A DNA stretch of 20,564 nt from CAZPZR01 sp964591105 (lineage in GTDB: Bacteria > Bacillota > Clostridia > Lachnospirales > Lachnospiraceae). A program made the translations under genes and the position numbers. Below the pieces are notes generated by a model. That model ran no database searches and was not told where the DNA came from. It saw only the letters and a list, made by a program, of their open reading frames with translations. Location: positions 1-20,564 of the forward strand of contig CAZPZR010000030.1 in NCBI GenBank assembly GCA_964591105.1, written 5' to 3'. Of this stretch, positions 7,900-14,985 are shown in pieces (within the stretch, counting starts at the first letter, position 1; each line of letters opens with the position of its first letter).

Positions 7900-9083
7900 T
7901 AAATCATCAACTGCATGATATATCCAACTGCAAGTCCGCAGAAGTTACCGACTGCAGCACCAAGCACGCCCATCAATACACCGATACCAGCGTAAGAAGG
8001 ATTGTATGCGGATGCAACGATTGGTGCAGATGCACTTCCTCCGATATTTGCAAGAGATGCTGTTGATACCATACACAGATCCCAATGAAATGCTTTTGAT
8101 AAAAGTACCATGATCACGAAGTGGATAACGAGAACTACGAGTCCTGCTACGATCCAAAGTGGTGCACTGATCAAGTCTACTAAAGTTGCTGTAGATGCAA
8201 GTAAAGATACAACTGCATACAAATATACGTTAGAAAGTTCTTCTACTGCTGGAAGTTTTCCAAGTGGTGTAATCGCACAGATTAATCCAAGTACTGTAAC
8301 AAATACTGTTGTTAATGTTCCTTTATCGAACATTGCAAGTCCTACAGATGTAAGGCTTTCATTCAAGATTAATCCAACATGCTGTGACAGTGCAGAAACC
8401 ATCAGAGAAAGTCCGATCAAGAAAATCCAGTCTGCTGCTTTTGCCTGTTTCTTTTCTTTTGCGATTTCATCGTTTGCTGCTTCTGCTACTGCTTCCAATT
8501 TAGATGTATCTGCTTTCATTGTCTTGTCCCACTTTGGAGCAAAACGTACTGCAAGAAGCAGCAATGCAATCCATACAGAGTAGTATACAGTATCTACTGC
8601 AAGTGCACATCCATATGCACCTGGGTCAATCGTAAACGCTGCTTCCATTGCTGCCATATTTGCAGAACCACCAATCCAGGATGCGCAAAGAGCAGCCATT
8701 GCAGCCCATACAGTTTCTCCACCACCAAGTGGGTTCTTAAAGATAATAAATGCTACAAGGAATCCGATAACGATAGACACTGCACCACCCATAAAGATGG
8801 CAACCATACGTCCTCCAAGTTTTGCAAGTTTGCGGATGTCACAACGAAGTAACATAACAAAAATCATTGCGTACAGCAAATTGTTCTTCAATACGCCATA
8901 TGCTGCTGAACATCCTTCAGAATTGAACAATCCAGCGGTACAAAATACCATGTTCAATACATAAATCCACACCAATGGTGGTACCCAATTGAAAATTTTC
9001 CATTTTCCATACTTTTCTGCTGCAAGAAGTGCTCCTGCAACGAACATCAAGAATGCGATGTAAGTAAATCCATTTGTAATCAT
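7899..9083 (-). CDS. DUF819 family integral membrane protein (YjcL-like)
   Basis: The 394-residue protein is polytopic, with about 10-12 hydrophobic segments and two internal halves joined by a charged loop (about 200-225, rich in Glu and Lys). Each half contains a GGSA motif inside a Gly/Ala/Ser-rich region (ASWIGGSANMAAMEAA and LANIGGSASAPIVASAY). This duplicated Gly-rich motif and the overall pattern identify DUF819, typified by Bacillus YjcL; it looks like an inverted-repeat secondary transporter. An in-frame ATG at 9140 would add 19 hydrophilic residues, but it sits inside a hairpin without a ribosome site. AAGGAGAG about ten bases before 9083 decides the start. It heads the operon that ends with the Ala-Glu epimerase, so import of cell-wall peptides is a testable guess. 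Substrate unknown. Confidence 0.87.
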   Translation of the reverse strand: MITNGFTYIAFLMFVAGALLAAEKYGKWKIFNWVPPLVWIYVLNMVFCTAGLFNSEGCSAAYGVLKNNLLYAMIFVMLLRCDIRKLAKLGGRMVAIFMGGAVSIVIGFLVAFIIFKNPLGGGETVWAAMAALCASWIGGSANMAAMEAAFTIDPGAYGCALAVDTVYYSVWIALLLLAVRFAPKWDKTMKADTSKLEAVAEAANDEIAKEKKQAKAADWIFLIGLSLMVSALSQHVGLILNESLTSVGLAMFDKGTLTTVFVTVLGLICAITPLGKLPAVEELSNVYLYAVVSLLASTATLVDLISAPLWIVAGLVVLVIHFVIMVLLSKAFHWDLCMVSTASLANIGGSASAPIVASAYNPSYAGIGVLMGVLGAAVGNFCGLAVGYIMQLMI

Positions 9084-9123
9084 ACTAGTTCTCTCCTTCT
9101 CTCTTGTATTTTTTGGATTACTG

Positions 9124-9153
9124 TTGTCCCTCGCTACCATTTTAGAGGGATAA
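9124..9153 (-). promoter_or_regulatory. Second leader hairpin upstream of the DUF819 gene
   Basis: On the minus strand TTATCCCTC pairs with GAGGGACAA (one mismatch) around a 12-base loop. It lies between the terminator-like hairpin and the DUF819 ribosome site, in the presumed 5' leader. The discarded ATG at 9140 falls in the loop. Confidence 0.5.
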
Positions 9154-9172
9154 ACCGTTAAAGCCCAAAAAT

Positions 9173-9208
9173 AGAGGTGTGCTTCCTACACCTAGAAGTC
9201 ACACCTCT
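9173..9208 (-). terminator. Terminator-like hairpin in the DUF819 leader
   Basis: AGAGGTGTG and CACACCTCT form a nine-pair stem whose loop contains a further CTTC/GAAG hairpin. The minus transcript continues AUUUUUGGG. It lies about ten bases after the predicted start site of the DUF819 promoter and about 90 bases before the gene. It may be an attenuator for DUF819, or the terminator of the lipoprotein gene upstream, which has no other hairpin. Confidence 0.75.
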
Positions 9209-9225
9209 GCTTTTGTAGTGTTTCC

Positions 9226-9255
9226 ATTATACTAACAATTGTTGGTTTTTGTCAA
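9226..9255 (-). promoter_or_regulatory. Consensus sigma-A promoter of the DUF819 operon with overlapping palindromes
   Basis: On the minus strand TTGACA, 18 bases, TATAAT: both hexamers are perfect. The spacer holds the palindrome AACAATTGTT (9234-9243). A second inverted repeat, ATAGG-4-CCTAT (9255-9268), abuts the -35. Such placement suits a repressor operator. Without repression this would be among the strongest promoters in the window. Confidence 0.88.
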
Positions 9256-9308
9256 TAGGTACGCCTATCTGTCCATTTTTAAACACTTTCAAACGTTCAA
9301 TTTTCAAC

Positions 9309-10355
9309 TTATTTTGTAACCTGAATGCAGTTTTTAATTAAGAAATCGTTTACAAGATTGCCTAACGCTGCAGATTTCAACTGATCTTCTTCATAAGAAG
9401 ACTTCAATGTCTCTACATCCATTCCCTGTGTTGTTGCGATTTCTTCTAATTCTTTCTCATAAGTAGCATCATCCATCTTAATCTTTTCTTTATCAGCGAT
9501 TGCTTCAATTGCCATCTCCTGAGAAATGCTTGCTTTTGCATACTCTTCAATCTGAGTTTCAAATTCTTCTACAGTCTGTCCCATCTGTTCTTCGATCAAT
9601 GTCTCATATTCTGTGCCATATGCTTCAGCATAAGACTTGTAATATTCGATTACATTGTTCTTCATCTCTTCTACTTCATCTTCTGGATACTTCAGTACTT
9701 CTGTGTTTTCCAATACTACTGTCCAGATTTCGTTGATCAAGTTGTTCTCATATTCTGACTGTGCAGTTTCTTCCAAGTTCTTTTTCACTTCTTCTCTGTA
9801 TTCATCTACTGTTTTAGATTCTTCTGATACAGTCTGCACGAATTCATCTGTAAGCTCTGGAATTTCCTGAACAGAAATGCTGTTTACTGTAATTGTAAAT
9901 GTTACATCTTTTCCAGCTAATTCTTCTGTATAATCTTTTGGGAATGATCCATTCCAGTCATACTTATCTCCGATTTCGTGTCCAATCACACTGTCTTCAA
10001 AACCATCGATAAATGTACCAGATCCAATCTTAAGATCATAACCTTCGCCAGAACCACCGTCAAATTTTTCGCCGTCCATCTTTCCTTCAAAATCGATGTT
10101 TACGGTATCTCCGCTCTTTACTTCACGATCTTTTACTTCTGTTATTGTTGCATTCGCTGTTAATGTATCATTGATTGCAGATTCGATCTCTTCCTCTGTA
10201 ACTTCAGCTGCTTTCTCAACCTCACTTACTTCTATTCCATTGTACTGTGTAATCTTGATTTCTTCTGTTTCAAGACCTTTGCTTGCCTGACATCCAGTCA
10301 GTCCCATTGTGACTACCATTGCTGCCGCTACTGTAGCTGCTGCTCTTCTTTTCAT
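9309..10355 (-). CDS. Extracytoplasmic trigger-factor/FKBP-like lipoprotein foldase
   Basis: The 348-residue product begins with a basic stretch, a hydrophobic segment and the lipobox LTGC, placing the lipidated Cys at 22. Residues about 75-165 form an FKBP-type peptidyl-prolyl isomerase domain in the trigger-factor arrangement (GDTVNIDFEGKMDG, GSGTFIDGFEDSVIG, GKDVTFTITVNSI). The rest is helical and acidic like the trigger-factor C-terminal arms. It lacks the N-terminal ribosome-binding domain of true trigger factor, so it should work outside the membrane as a secretion foldase, analogous to PrsA. An upstream in-frame start at 10445 would give a 30-residue basic extension before the signal peptide; AGAGGTG seven bases before the ATG at 10355 and the lipoprotein signal decide against it. 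Specific clients are unknown. Confidence 0.88.
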   Translation of the reverse strand: MKRRAAATVAAAMVVTMGLTGCQASKGLETEEIKITQYNGIEVSEVEKAAEVTEEEIESAINDTLTANATITEVKDREVKSGDTVNIDFEGKMDGEKFDGGSGEGYDLKIGSGTFIDGFEDSVIGHEIGDKYDWNGSFPKDYTEELAGKDVTFTITVNSISVQEIPELTDEFVQTVSEESKTVDEYREEVKKNLEETAQSEYENNLINEIWTVVLENTEVLKYPEDEVEEMKNNVIEYYKSYAEAYGTEYETLIEEQMGQTVEEFETQIEEYAKASISQEMAIEAIADKEKIKMDDATYEKELEEIATTQGMDVETLKSSYEEDQLKSAALGNLVNDFLIKNCIQVTK

Positions 10356-10406
10356 AACACACCTCTTATATCTTTTACTTTTACGCCCTTTTTCCAGACA
10401 TATTCT

Positions 10407-10434
10407 GTTATACCATATTCGAAATATCTTTAAA
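10407..10434 (-). promoter_or_regulatory. Candidate promoter of the trigger-factor-like lipoprotein
   Basis: On the minus strand TTTAAA, 16 bases, TATAAC, with TG one base before the -10 (extended -10). The spacer contains the inverted repeat ATATT-TCG-AATAT. The -35 is poor. It lies about 50 bases before the ATG at 10355. Confidence 0.4.
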
Positions 10435-10474
10435 ACCTTTTTCACAAATATTTCATGGTTTCTTTCCTATTTCT

Positions 10475-11950
10475 TTACAACACTGGAGACAGCAAACGAC
10501 AAAATTGTTCTTTACATCGAATAATCATGTTGCGTTTTTCATACATTTTCTTTGTAACCAGTGTACATTTTGGAATATCATTTTCAAATGCTTCTTCCAA
10601 TTTTCTCGTTGTTCTTGCACTGTAAACAACTGCATTTACTTCAAAATTCAGCTTAAAGCTTCGAATATCCATATTCGCCGTTCCAATGCAGCTTACCAGC
10701 CCATCCACACAAACACATTTCGTATGAAGAAATCCAGCATCATACGTGTAGCACTTCGCACCGGCTTCAATCATTTCGCCCAGATAAGAAGTTGTTGCCC
10801 AGTATACAAATGGGTGATCTGGCTTGCATGGTATCATGATTCGCACATCAACCCCAGACTTTGCCGCAATCTTCAGTGCATTCAAAATCGCATCATCCGG
10901 AACAAAATATGGTGTCTGAAGATATACACGCTTCTTCGCCATATGAATCATTTTCAAATAGTTATTTCGAATCTCCTGACTATGAGAGTCCGGACCACTT
11001 GATACAATCTGCACTGGGTCTCTTCCTTCTCTCACATAATGTGGAATCTCAAATAAATGATCCTCCAGGAATAGATTTTCTTTTGCCGCATAGTTCCAGT
11101 CCAGCACAAATCGCACTGCAAGAGAAGTCACTGCAGAACCTTCAATACAAATATGTGTATCTCTCCAGTATCCAAACTTCTTATCTCTTCCCAAATATTC
11201 TCGTCCAATATTAAATCCACCGACAAACCCAACTCTTCCATCGATAACTACAATCTTTCGATGATTCCGGTAATTGACTCGAAGTTGCAGTTTTCCAAGT
11301 ACTGCCGGGAAAAATTCTGCCACTTGCACACCTGCTTTTTCCAAGCGTTCCCAGTCTGCTTTATGCATTCCTCTACAGCCCATACTATCGAACAACACGC
11401 GGACTTCTACGCCCTGACGTGCCTTACGGATCAAGACTTTTTCAATCTCTTTCCACAGTTCATCATTTCGAATGATGTAATATTCCAAATGAATATAATT
11501 TCTCGCATGATCCATCTCATTCAACAATGCCTTGAACTTCTCTGTTCCATCTGTGTAGACACGTACATCATTATTATCCGTCAGCACAGCCTCCGCCTCG
11601 TTCAGGTTATAAATGATCAGGTTTTTGAACCGATCCAGTTCTGGATCTCGTAGTCGCAGTTTCTTTCGAAAGATGGATTCTTCCTGCCTTCGCACTGCAT
11701 ACTTTATCTCTCCTTCAATTTCCTTCATCTTGAACATCTTTTCTTTTCGGAAATTCTGTCCCAGAACCAGGTATAAGATAAATCCCAGTACAGGAATAAA
11801 ATACAAAAGCAGCAGCCATGCCCACACGGTGGAAGGTTCCCGGCGTTGGAAGAATATAATTAAAAGCGAAAATATGATATTGATCACAAACAAATTCTCC
11901 CAGAGAAATTGTCTCAGTTCTAATGTAGACTGCAAAACTGTCTCAAACAT
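10475..11950 (-). CDS. cls: Cardiolipin synthase (phospholipase D superfamily)
   Basis: This 491-residue membrane enzyme condenses two phosphatidylglycerol molecules into cardiolipin and glycerol. The N-terminus has two membrane helices (about 20-37 and 43-64). Two HKD motifs follow: NHRKIVVIDGRVGFVGGFN near residue 230 and LHTKCVCVDGLVSCIGTAN near 407. Both retain His, Lys and Asp, so the enzyme should be active. The length is standard for bacterial Cls. The ATG at 11950 is preceded by AAAGGGGTGG. It has its own promoter region with a structured leader of about 100 bases, and is separated from the lipoprotein gene downstream by about 120 bases. It is oriented divergently from the gene at 12163. 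Confidence 0.95.
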   Translation of the reverse strand: MFETVLQSTLELRQFLWENLFVINIIFSLLIIFFQRREPSTVWAWLLLLYFIPVLGFILYLVLGQNFRKEKMFKMKEIEGEIKYAVRRQEESIFRKKLRLRDPELDRFKNLIIYNLNEAEAVLTDNNDVRVYTDGTEKFKALLNEMDHARNYIHLEYYIIRNDELWKEIEKVLIRKARQGVEVRVLFDSMGCRGMHKADWERLEKAGVQVAEFFPAVLGKLQLRVNYRNHRKIVVIDGRVGFVGGFNIGREYLGRDKKFGYWRDTHICIEGSAVTSLAVRFVLDWNYAAKENLFLEDHLFEIPHYVREGRDPVQIVSSGPDSHSQEIRNNYLKMIHMAKKRVYLQTPYFVPDDAILNALKIAAKSGVDVRIMIPCKPDHPFVYWATTSYLGEMIEAGAKCYTYDAGFLHTKCVCVDGLVSCIGTANMDIRSFKLNFEVNAVVYSARTTRKLEEAFENDIPKCTLVTKKMYEKRNMIIRCKEQFCRLLSPVL

Positions 11951-11999
11951 AGTTCCACCCCTTTTCTTTCAATATTTCATCTCTTAAATTGATATCAAC

Positions 12000-12031
12000 G
12001 GATTGTTACGTGCTACGCACTCCCACAATCC
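12000..12031 (-). promoter_or_regulatory. Structured element in the cls leader
   Basis: GGATTGT (12000-12006) pairs with ACAATCC (12025-12031), enclosing a smaller GTGC-TAC-GCAC stem (12010-12020). On the minus strand it lies between the candidate cls promoter and the gene, about 50 bases before the ATG. It has no U-tract, so it is not a terminator. Confidence 0.5.
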
Positions 12032-12051
12032 TACCCAATTATTCTAATATC

Positions 12052-12079
12052 ATTATAAACTTTCTATCGAGAAAAGTAA
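12052..12079 (-). promoter_or_regulatory. Candidate promoter of cls
   Basis: On the minus strand TTACTT, 16 bases, TATAAT. The -10 is perfect and the -35 matches only partly. It would give a leader of about 95 bases containing the 12000-12031 structure. Confidence 0.45.
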
Positions 12080-12098
12080 CCCCTAACTAGCAAATTGC

Positions 12099-12127
12099 TT
12101 GCACTTGTCGACAAAGGATGCTACAAT
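12099..12127 (+). promoter_or_regulatory. Promoter of the plus-strand membrane-protein gene
   Basis: TTGCAC, 17 bases, TACAAT, about 36 bases upstream of the GTG at 12163. Spacing is ideal and each hexamer differs from consensus only slightly. It is divergent from the cls promoter, with about 20 bases between them. Confidence 0.75.
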
Positions 12128-12162
12128 GTAGGTTGTGTAAAAGACAATTTAGGAGGGTTATC

Positions 12163-12600
12163 GTGAAAATTTTAATCATTATCTTAATCGTTCTTATCGC
12201 AGCATTAGTTGGATTATATTTCCTTGGTAAAAAAGCTGAGAAGAAGCAGGCTGAACAGCAGCAGGCTATGAAAGCAGTTGAACAGAGCGTATCTATGCTC
12301 ATCATTGACAAAGGCAAGATGAAGTTAAAAGATGCAGGTTTTCCACCAGTTGTTGTAGAACAGTCACCAAAGTACCTTCGTCGTTCTAAGGTAACTGTTG
12401 TAAAAGCAAAAGTTGGACCTAAGGTTATGAATCTGATGTGTGACCCAGAGATTTATGATTTGATTCCAGTGAAGAAAGAAGTAAAAGCTACTGTAAGTGG
12501 TATTTACATCACAGCTGTTAAGGGAATCAGAGGACCTCTCGACGCACCTAAGAAGAAAAAAGGATTTCTTGCAAGAATGCGCGAAAAAGCTAATATGTAA
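12163..12600 (+). CDS. Single-TM conserved hypothetical protein, 145 aa
   Basis: The protein begins with a membrane helix (about 2-22, ILIIILIVLIAALVGLYFLG), then a charged Gln/Lys/Glu-rich coiled-coil-like stretch (about 24-42), and then a soluble domain with YLRRSKVTVVKAKVGPK and VKKEVKATVSGIYI. The C-terminus is very basic (PKKKKGF, ending in REKANM), which suggests a cytoplasmic, possibly membrane- or RNA-contacting tail. An in-frame ATG exists 15 codons upstream, but AGGAGGG five bases before the GTG at 12163 decides the start, so the protein starts right at its membrane helix. It is the only plus-strand gene here, with its own promoter and terminator. I recall similar uncharacterised proteins in Lachnospiraceae; no function can be assigned. 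Confidence 0.82.
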   Translation: MKILIIILIVLIAALVGLYFLGKKAEKKQAEQQQAMKAVEQSVSMLIIDKGKMKLKDAGFPPVVVEQSPKYLRRSKVTVVKAKVGPKVMNLMCDPEIYDLIPVKKEVKATVSGIYITAVKGIRGPLDAPKKKKGFLARMREKANM

Positions 12601-12604
12601 TGTT

Positions 12605-12638
12605 AAAAAGACAGATCCACACGGACCTGTCTTTTTTT
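12605..12638 (+). terminator. Bidirectional intrinsic terminator between convergent genes
   Basis: AAAAAGACAG (12605-12614) pairs with CTGTCTTTTT (12627-12636), with an inner TCC/GGA and a four-base loop, followed by Ts. It starts five bases after the plus-strand stop. On the minus strand it also ends in CUUUUU and closes the DUF1934 operon. Confidence 0.92.
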
Positions 12639-12644
12639 CGTTGC

Positions 12645-13085
12645 CTAATTGGCTTTGATATTCATCACAATATTGCAATCTGCAACTTTCTGCCCATTCG
12701 CATCCAGTGCATATCCAATCTCAACGTCAATATTTTCTTCCTGAACTTGAACATCTATCCCTCTTGTATAGACTCCAAGCATTATTTCTCCATATGGTGT
12801 TTCATACTCGGTCATATGAATCTTCTCTTTTTCAAAGACCATATGTGTATTCGAAATCCCACGTTTGAACATCTCTACTTTCCCTGATTCTTCAATCTGG
12901 ATACGGTTCTTGATGCTTCCCGGAATTCCTTCCACAAGTTCATCATAAATTACATAATGTTTTCCATTTTTCAAATAGTACGTTGCAGGTGTGACCACTT
13001 CGATGGCTTCATTTTCCTCGTCTGTCTCTTCTGCAACCGCATCAAAATGGAGACCTGAAATTGTAAGTAATACGTCTTTCGTCAT
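12645..13085 (-). CDS. DUF1934 (YwiB-like) beta-barrel protein
   Basis: The 146-residue protein fits DUF1934, a calycin-like small beta-barrel family found across Firmicutes (Bacillus YwiB). Recognisable parts are the start KDVLLTISGLHFD, the strand ATYYLKNGKHYVIYDE, the central GSIKNRIQIEESGKVEMFKRG and the C-terminal strand DVEIGYALDANGQKVADCN. The length is typical. TAGGAGAAG precedes the ATG, eight bases after the murI stop, so it is cotranscribed and probably translationally linked to murI. The bidirectional hairpin at 12605-12638 ends the operon. There is no signal peptide. Function in the family is unknown. Confidence 0.87.
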   Translation of the reverse strand: MTKDVLLTISGLHFDAVAEETDEENEAIEVVTPATYYLKNGKHYVIYDELVEGIPGSIKNRIQIEESGKVEMFKRGISNTHMVFEKEKIHMTEYETPYGEIMLGVYTRGIDVQVQEENIDVEIGYALDANGQKVADCNIVMNIKAN

Positions 13086-13093
13086 AACTTCTC

Positions 13094-13915
13094 CTAATAC
13101 TCTTCTATATTTACCAATTTTGTAGATGAAACATCGTACGGCAAAATGGAATTTGCAAATTTTGTAAATTTCTCTGCCGCATCACTCACGTAGAACTCGT
13201 ACACCGCCGGTTCTCCAGAATGATTTTCAATCTCTCTTTCTTGTAAAATACGTTTCAAATCGATTGCTGTCTCATAAGCTGGATTTACAATCTGCACGCA
13301 ATCTCCAAAATATGCCATAATCTTTGATCTCAACAATGGATAATGGGTACATCCAAGAATCATGGTATCTACATCGGAGTGTTTCATGTCGGAAAGATAG
13401 ATGTCGATGACCTCTTCTGTAATCTTATGTTTTGCAAATCCTTCTTCCACCAGCGGCACAAACAATGGACATGGTACACCCATGACAGTAGCCTCCGGAA
13501 TCTGACGCTGAATTTCCTTTGTATAAGTCTCACTTCGAATAGTCGCTTCTGTCCCAATAACACCAATCTTCTGATTCTTCGTTTCTCGAACTGCAGCACG
13601 CGCTCCCGGAACAATTACTCCAATGATTGGAATATCCACTTGCTTCTGCACTTCTTCTAATGCCAACGCACTTGCTGTGTTGCACGCAATCACAATGGCT
13701 TTTACATGCTTCGTCTTTAAAAAACGTACAATCTGTTCAGAATATCGAATAATATTATTCTTGGATTTGCTTCCGTATGGAACTCTCGCTGTATCTCCAA
13801 AATACACCACGTTTTCTTCTGGAAGCTGCCTCATAATCTCTCTTGCGACAGTCAATCCACCGATTCCAGAATCAAACACCCCAATTGGTGCAGTATTATT
13901 ACTTATATTTCCCAC
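13094..13915 (-). CDS. murI: Glutamate racemase
   Basis: MurI converts L-Glu to D-Glu for peptidoglycan stem peptides, in the cytoplasm. The two-cysteine acid/base machinery is present: C78 in ACNTAS and C189 in GCTHYP with H191, plus the N-terminal FDSGIGG with D15 and the substrate loop GDTARVPYG. At 273 residues the length is normal. A TTG start at 13930 has been possible, but the sequence GGAGAGG lies just after that TTG and six bases before the GTG at 13915, so the GTG is the likely start. The gene follows pfkA by about 20 bases and precedes the DUF1934 gene by eight, so it belongs to the dnaE-pfkA-murI-DUF1934 run. Confidence 0.94.
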   Translation of the reverse strand: MGNISNNTAPIGVFDSGIGGLTVAREIMRQLPEENVVYFGDTARVPYGSKSKNNIIRYSEQIVRFLKTKHVKAIVIACNTASALALEEVQKQVDIPIIGVIVPGARAAVRETKNQKIGVIGTEATIRSETYTKEIQRQIPEATVMGVPCPLFVPLVEEGFAKHKITEEVIDIYLSDMKHSDVDTMILGCTHYPLLRSKIMAYFGDCVQIVNPAYETAIDLKRILQEREIENHSGEPAVYEFYVSDAAEKFTKFANSILPYDVSSTKLVNIEEY

Positions 13916-13935
13916 ATTAAACCTCTCCAAAACTT

Positions 13936-14913
13936 TTATAATGCTAACTGTTTTGCAACTTCGTACTGATATGGATCGATTCCTTTTCCCATGTTCAATC
14001 CTTCATCAATATCAAAATCCACAAATTCTCCATGTCTGTATCCTACGACACGATTTGATTTTCCTTCTAAAAGAAGGTCTACTGCCTTAGAACCCATGAT
14101 AGAAGCATACATTCTGTCCTTACATGTAGGGTTTCCTCCACGCTGCATGTATCCGAGGATTGTTGCTCGTGTCTCTACGCCTGTTGCTTCTTCAATTCTC
14201 TTTGCCATATTGATGGAATCACCGATTCCTTCTGCGTTAATAATGATGTAGTTTTTCTTTCCGCGCTTTCTCTGTTCCTGAATATCTGAAATGATTTTTT
14301 CTTCGCTGTAATCTTTCATCTCAGGAATCAATACTGCCTCTGCTCCGTTGGCAACTCCGCACCAAAGAGCAAGGTATCCAGCACCTCTACCCATTACTTC
14401 GATGATTGCACATCTTTCATGAGAAGTAGATGTGTCACGAATCTTATCGATTGCTTCCATCGCTGTATTGATTGCTGTGTCAAATCCAATTGTATATTCT
14501 GTACATCCGATATCAAGGTCAATGGTTCCTGGCACACCAATTGTGTTAATTCCATAATGTGCAAGAGCCTGTGCTCCCTTAAATGAACCGTCTCCACCGA
14601 TAACTACCAGACCATCAATTCCGTATTTCTTGCAGATAGCAGCTGCCTGACGCTGTCCTTCTTCTGTACGCATTTCATCACATCTTGCAGTCTGCAGAAT
14701 TGTACCTCCGCGCTGAATCGTATCAGACACGTCTCTGGCTGACAAGTCAATGATTTCTTCATTCAAAAGTCCCTGATATCCCTTACGAATACCTCTAACC
14801 TTTACTCCCTTTCCTAATGCTGTTCGTACTACTGCACGGATTGCAGCGTTCATACCCGGAGCATCTCCTCCACTTGTCAGTACACCAATTGTACGAATTA
14901 CTTTCTCTGCCAT
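13936..14913 (-). CDS. pfkA: ATP-dependent 6-phosphofructokinase
   Basis: PfkA phosphorylates fructose 6-phosphate to fructose 1,6-bisphosphate, the committed step of glycolysis. At 325 residues it is a standard bacterial PFK. TSGGDAPGMNAA (13-24) is the ATP loop. GGDGSFKGA (106-114) has Gly at 109, which in this family marks ATP rather than pyrophosphate use. PGTIDLDIGCTEYTIGF holds the catalytic base D132; the following residue is Leu where E. coli has Asn (TIDND), a difference I think is shared by related Clostridia. EVMGR at 172-176 binds substrate. GGAGG precedes the ATG. The gene follows dnaE by 72 bases, a gene order known from many Firmicutes. Confidence 0.95.
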   Translation of the reverse strand: MAEKVIRTIGVLTSGGDAPGMNAAIRAVVRTALGKGVKVRGIRKGYQGLLNEEIIDLSARDVSDTIQRGGTILQTARCDEMRTEEGQRQAAAICKKYGIDGLVVIGGDGSFKGAQALAHYGINTIGVPGTIDLDIGCTEYTIGFDTAINTAMEAIDKIRDTSTSHERCAIIEVMGRGAGYLALWCGVANGAEAVLIPEMKDYSEEKIISDIQEQRKRGKKNYIIINAEGIGDSINMAKRIEEATGVETRATILGYMQRGGNPTCKDRMYASIMGSKAVDLLLEGKSNRVVGYRHGEFVDFDIDEGLNMGKGIDPYQYEVAKQLAL

Positions 14914-14985
14914 GATAATTCCTCCACTGTATAAATTGTATAAATTTTAATACACTAATTTCCCAAATCAATTGTACAAAATAAA

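Noticed and set aside
8110..8583. 157-codon plus-strand open frame opposite the DUF819 gene
   Set aside because: Antisense to a conserved membrane protein; the Thr/Ser-rich product is what the complement of Ala/Val/Gly-rich membrane coding gives.
9084..9140. Upstream ATG extending the DUF819 protein by 19 residues
   Set aside because: No ribosome site; the ATG lies in a hairpin loop, and AAGGAGAG is well placed for 9083.
9173..10366. CACACCTCT at 9200-9208 recurs at 10358-10366 in the ribosome site of the lipoprotein gene
   Set aside because: Nine bases with a purine-rich ribosome site as one copy; chance is the simplest explanation.
10356..10445. 30-residue N-terminal extension of the trigger-factor-like lipoprotein
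   Set aside because: It would bury the lipoprotein signal behind a basic segment; the start at 10355 has a ribosome site and a proper lipobox.
12000..12031. Plus-strand GGATTGTTAC with a TGC/GCA stem resembles the 5' half of a BglG/LicT-type antiterminator site
   Set aside because: The 3' half (GGCAAAACC) is missing, no terminator overlaps it, and there is no plus-strand promoter before it or PTS gene after it.
13916..13930. TTG start for murI at 13930
   Set aside because: The ribosome site GGAGAGG lies after it and fits the GTG at 13915.
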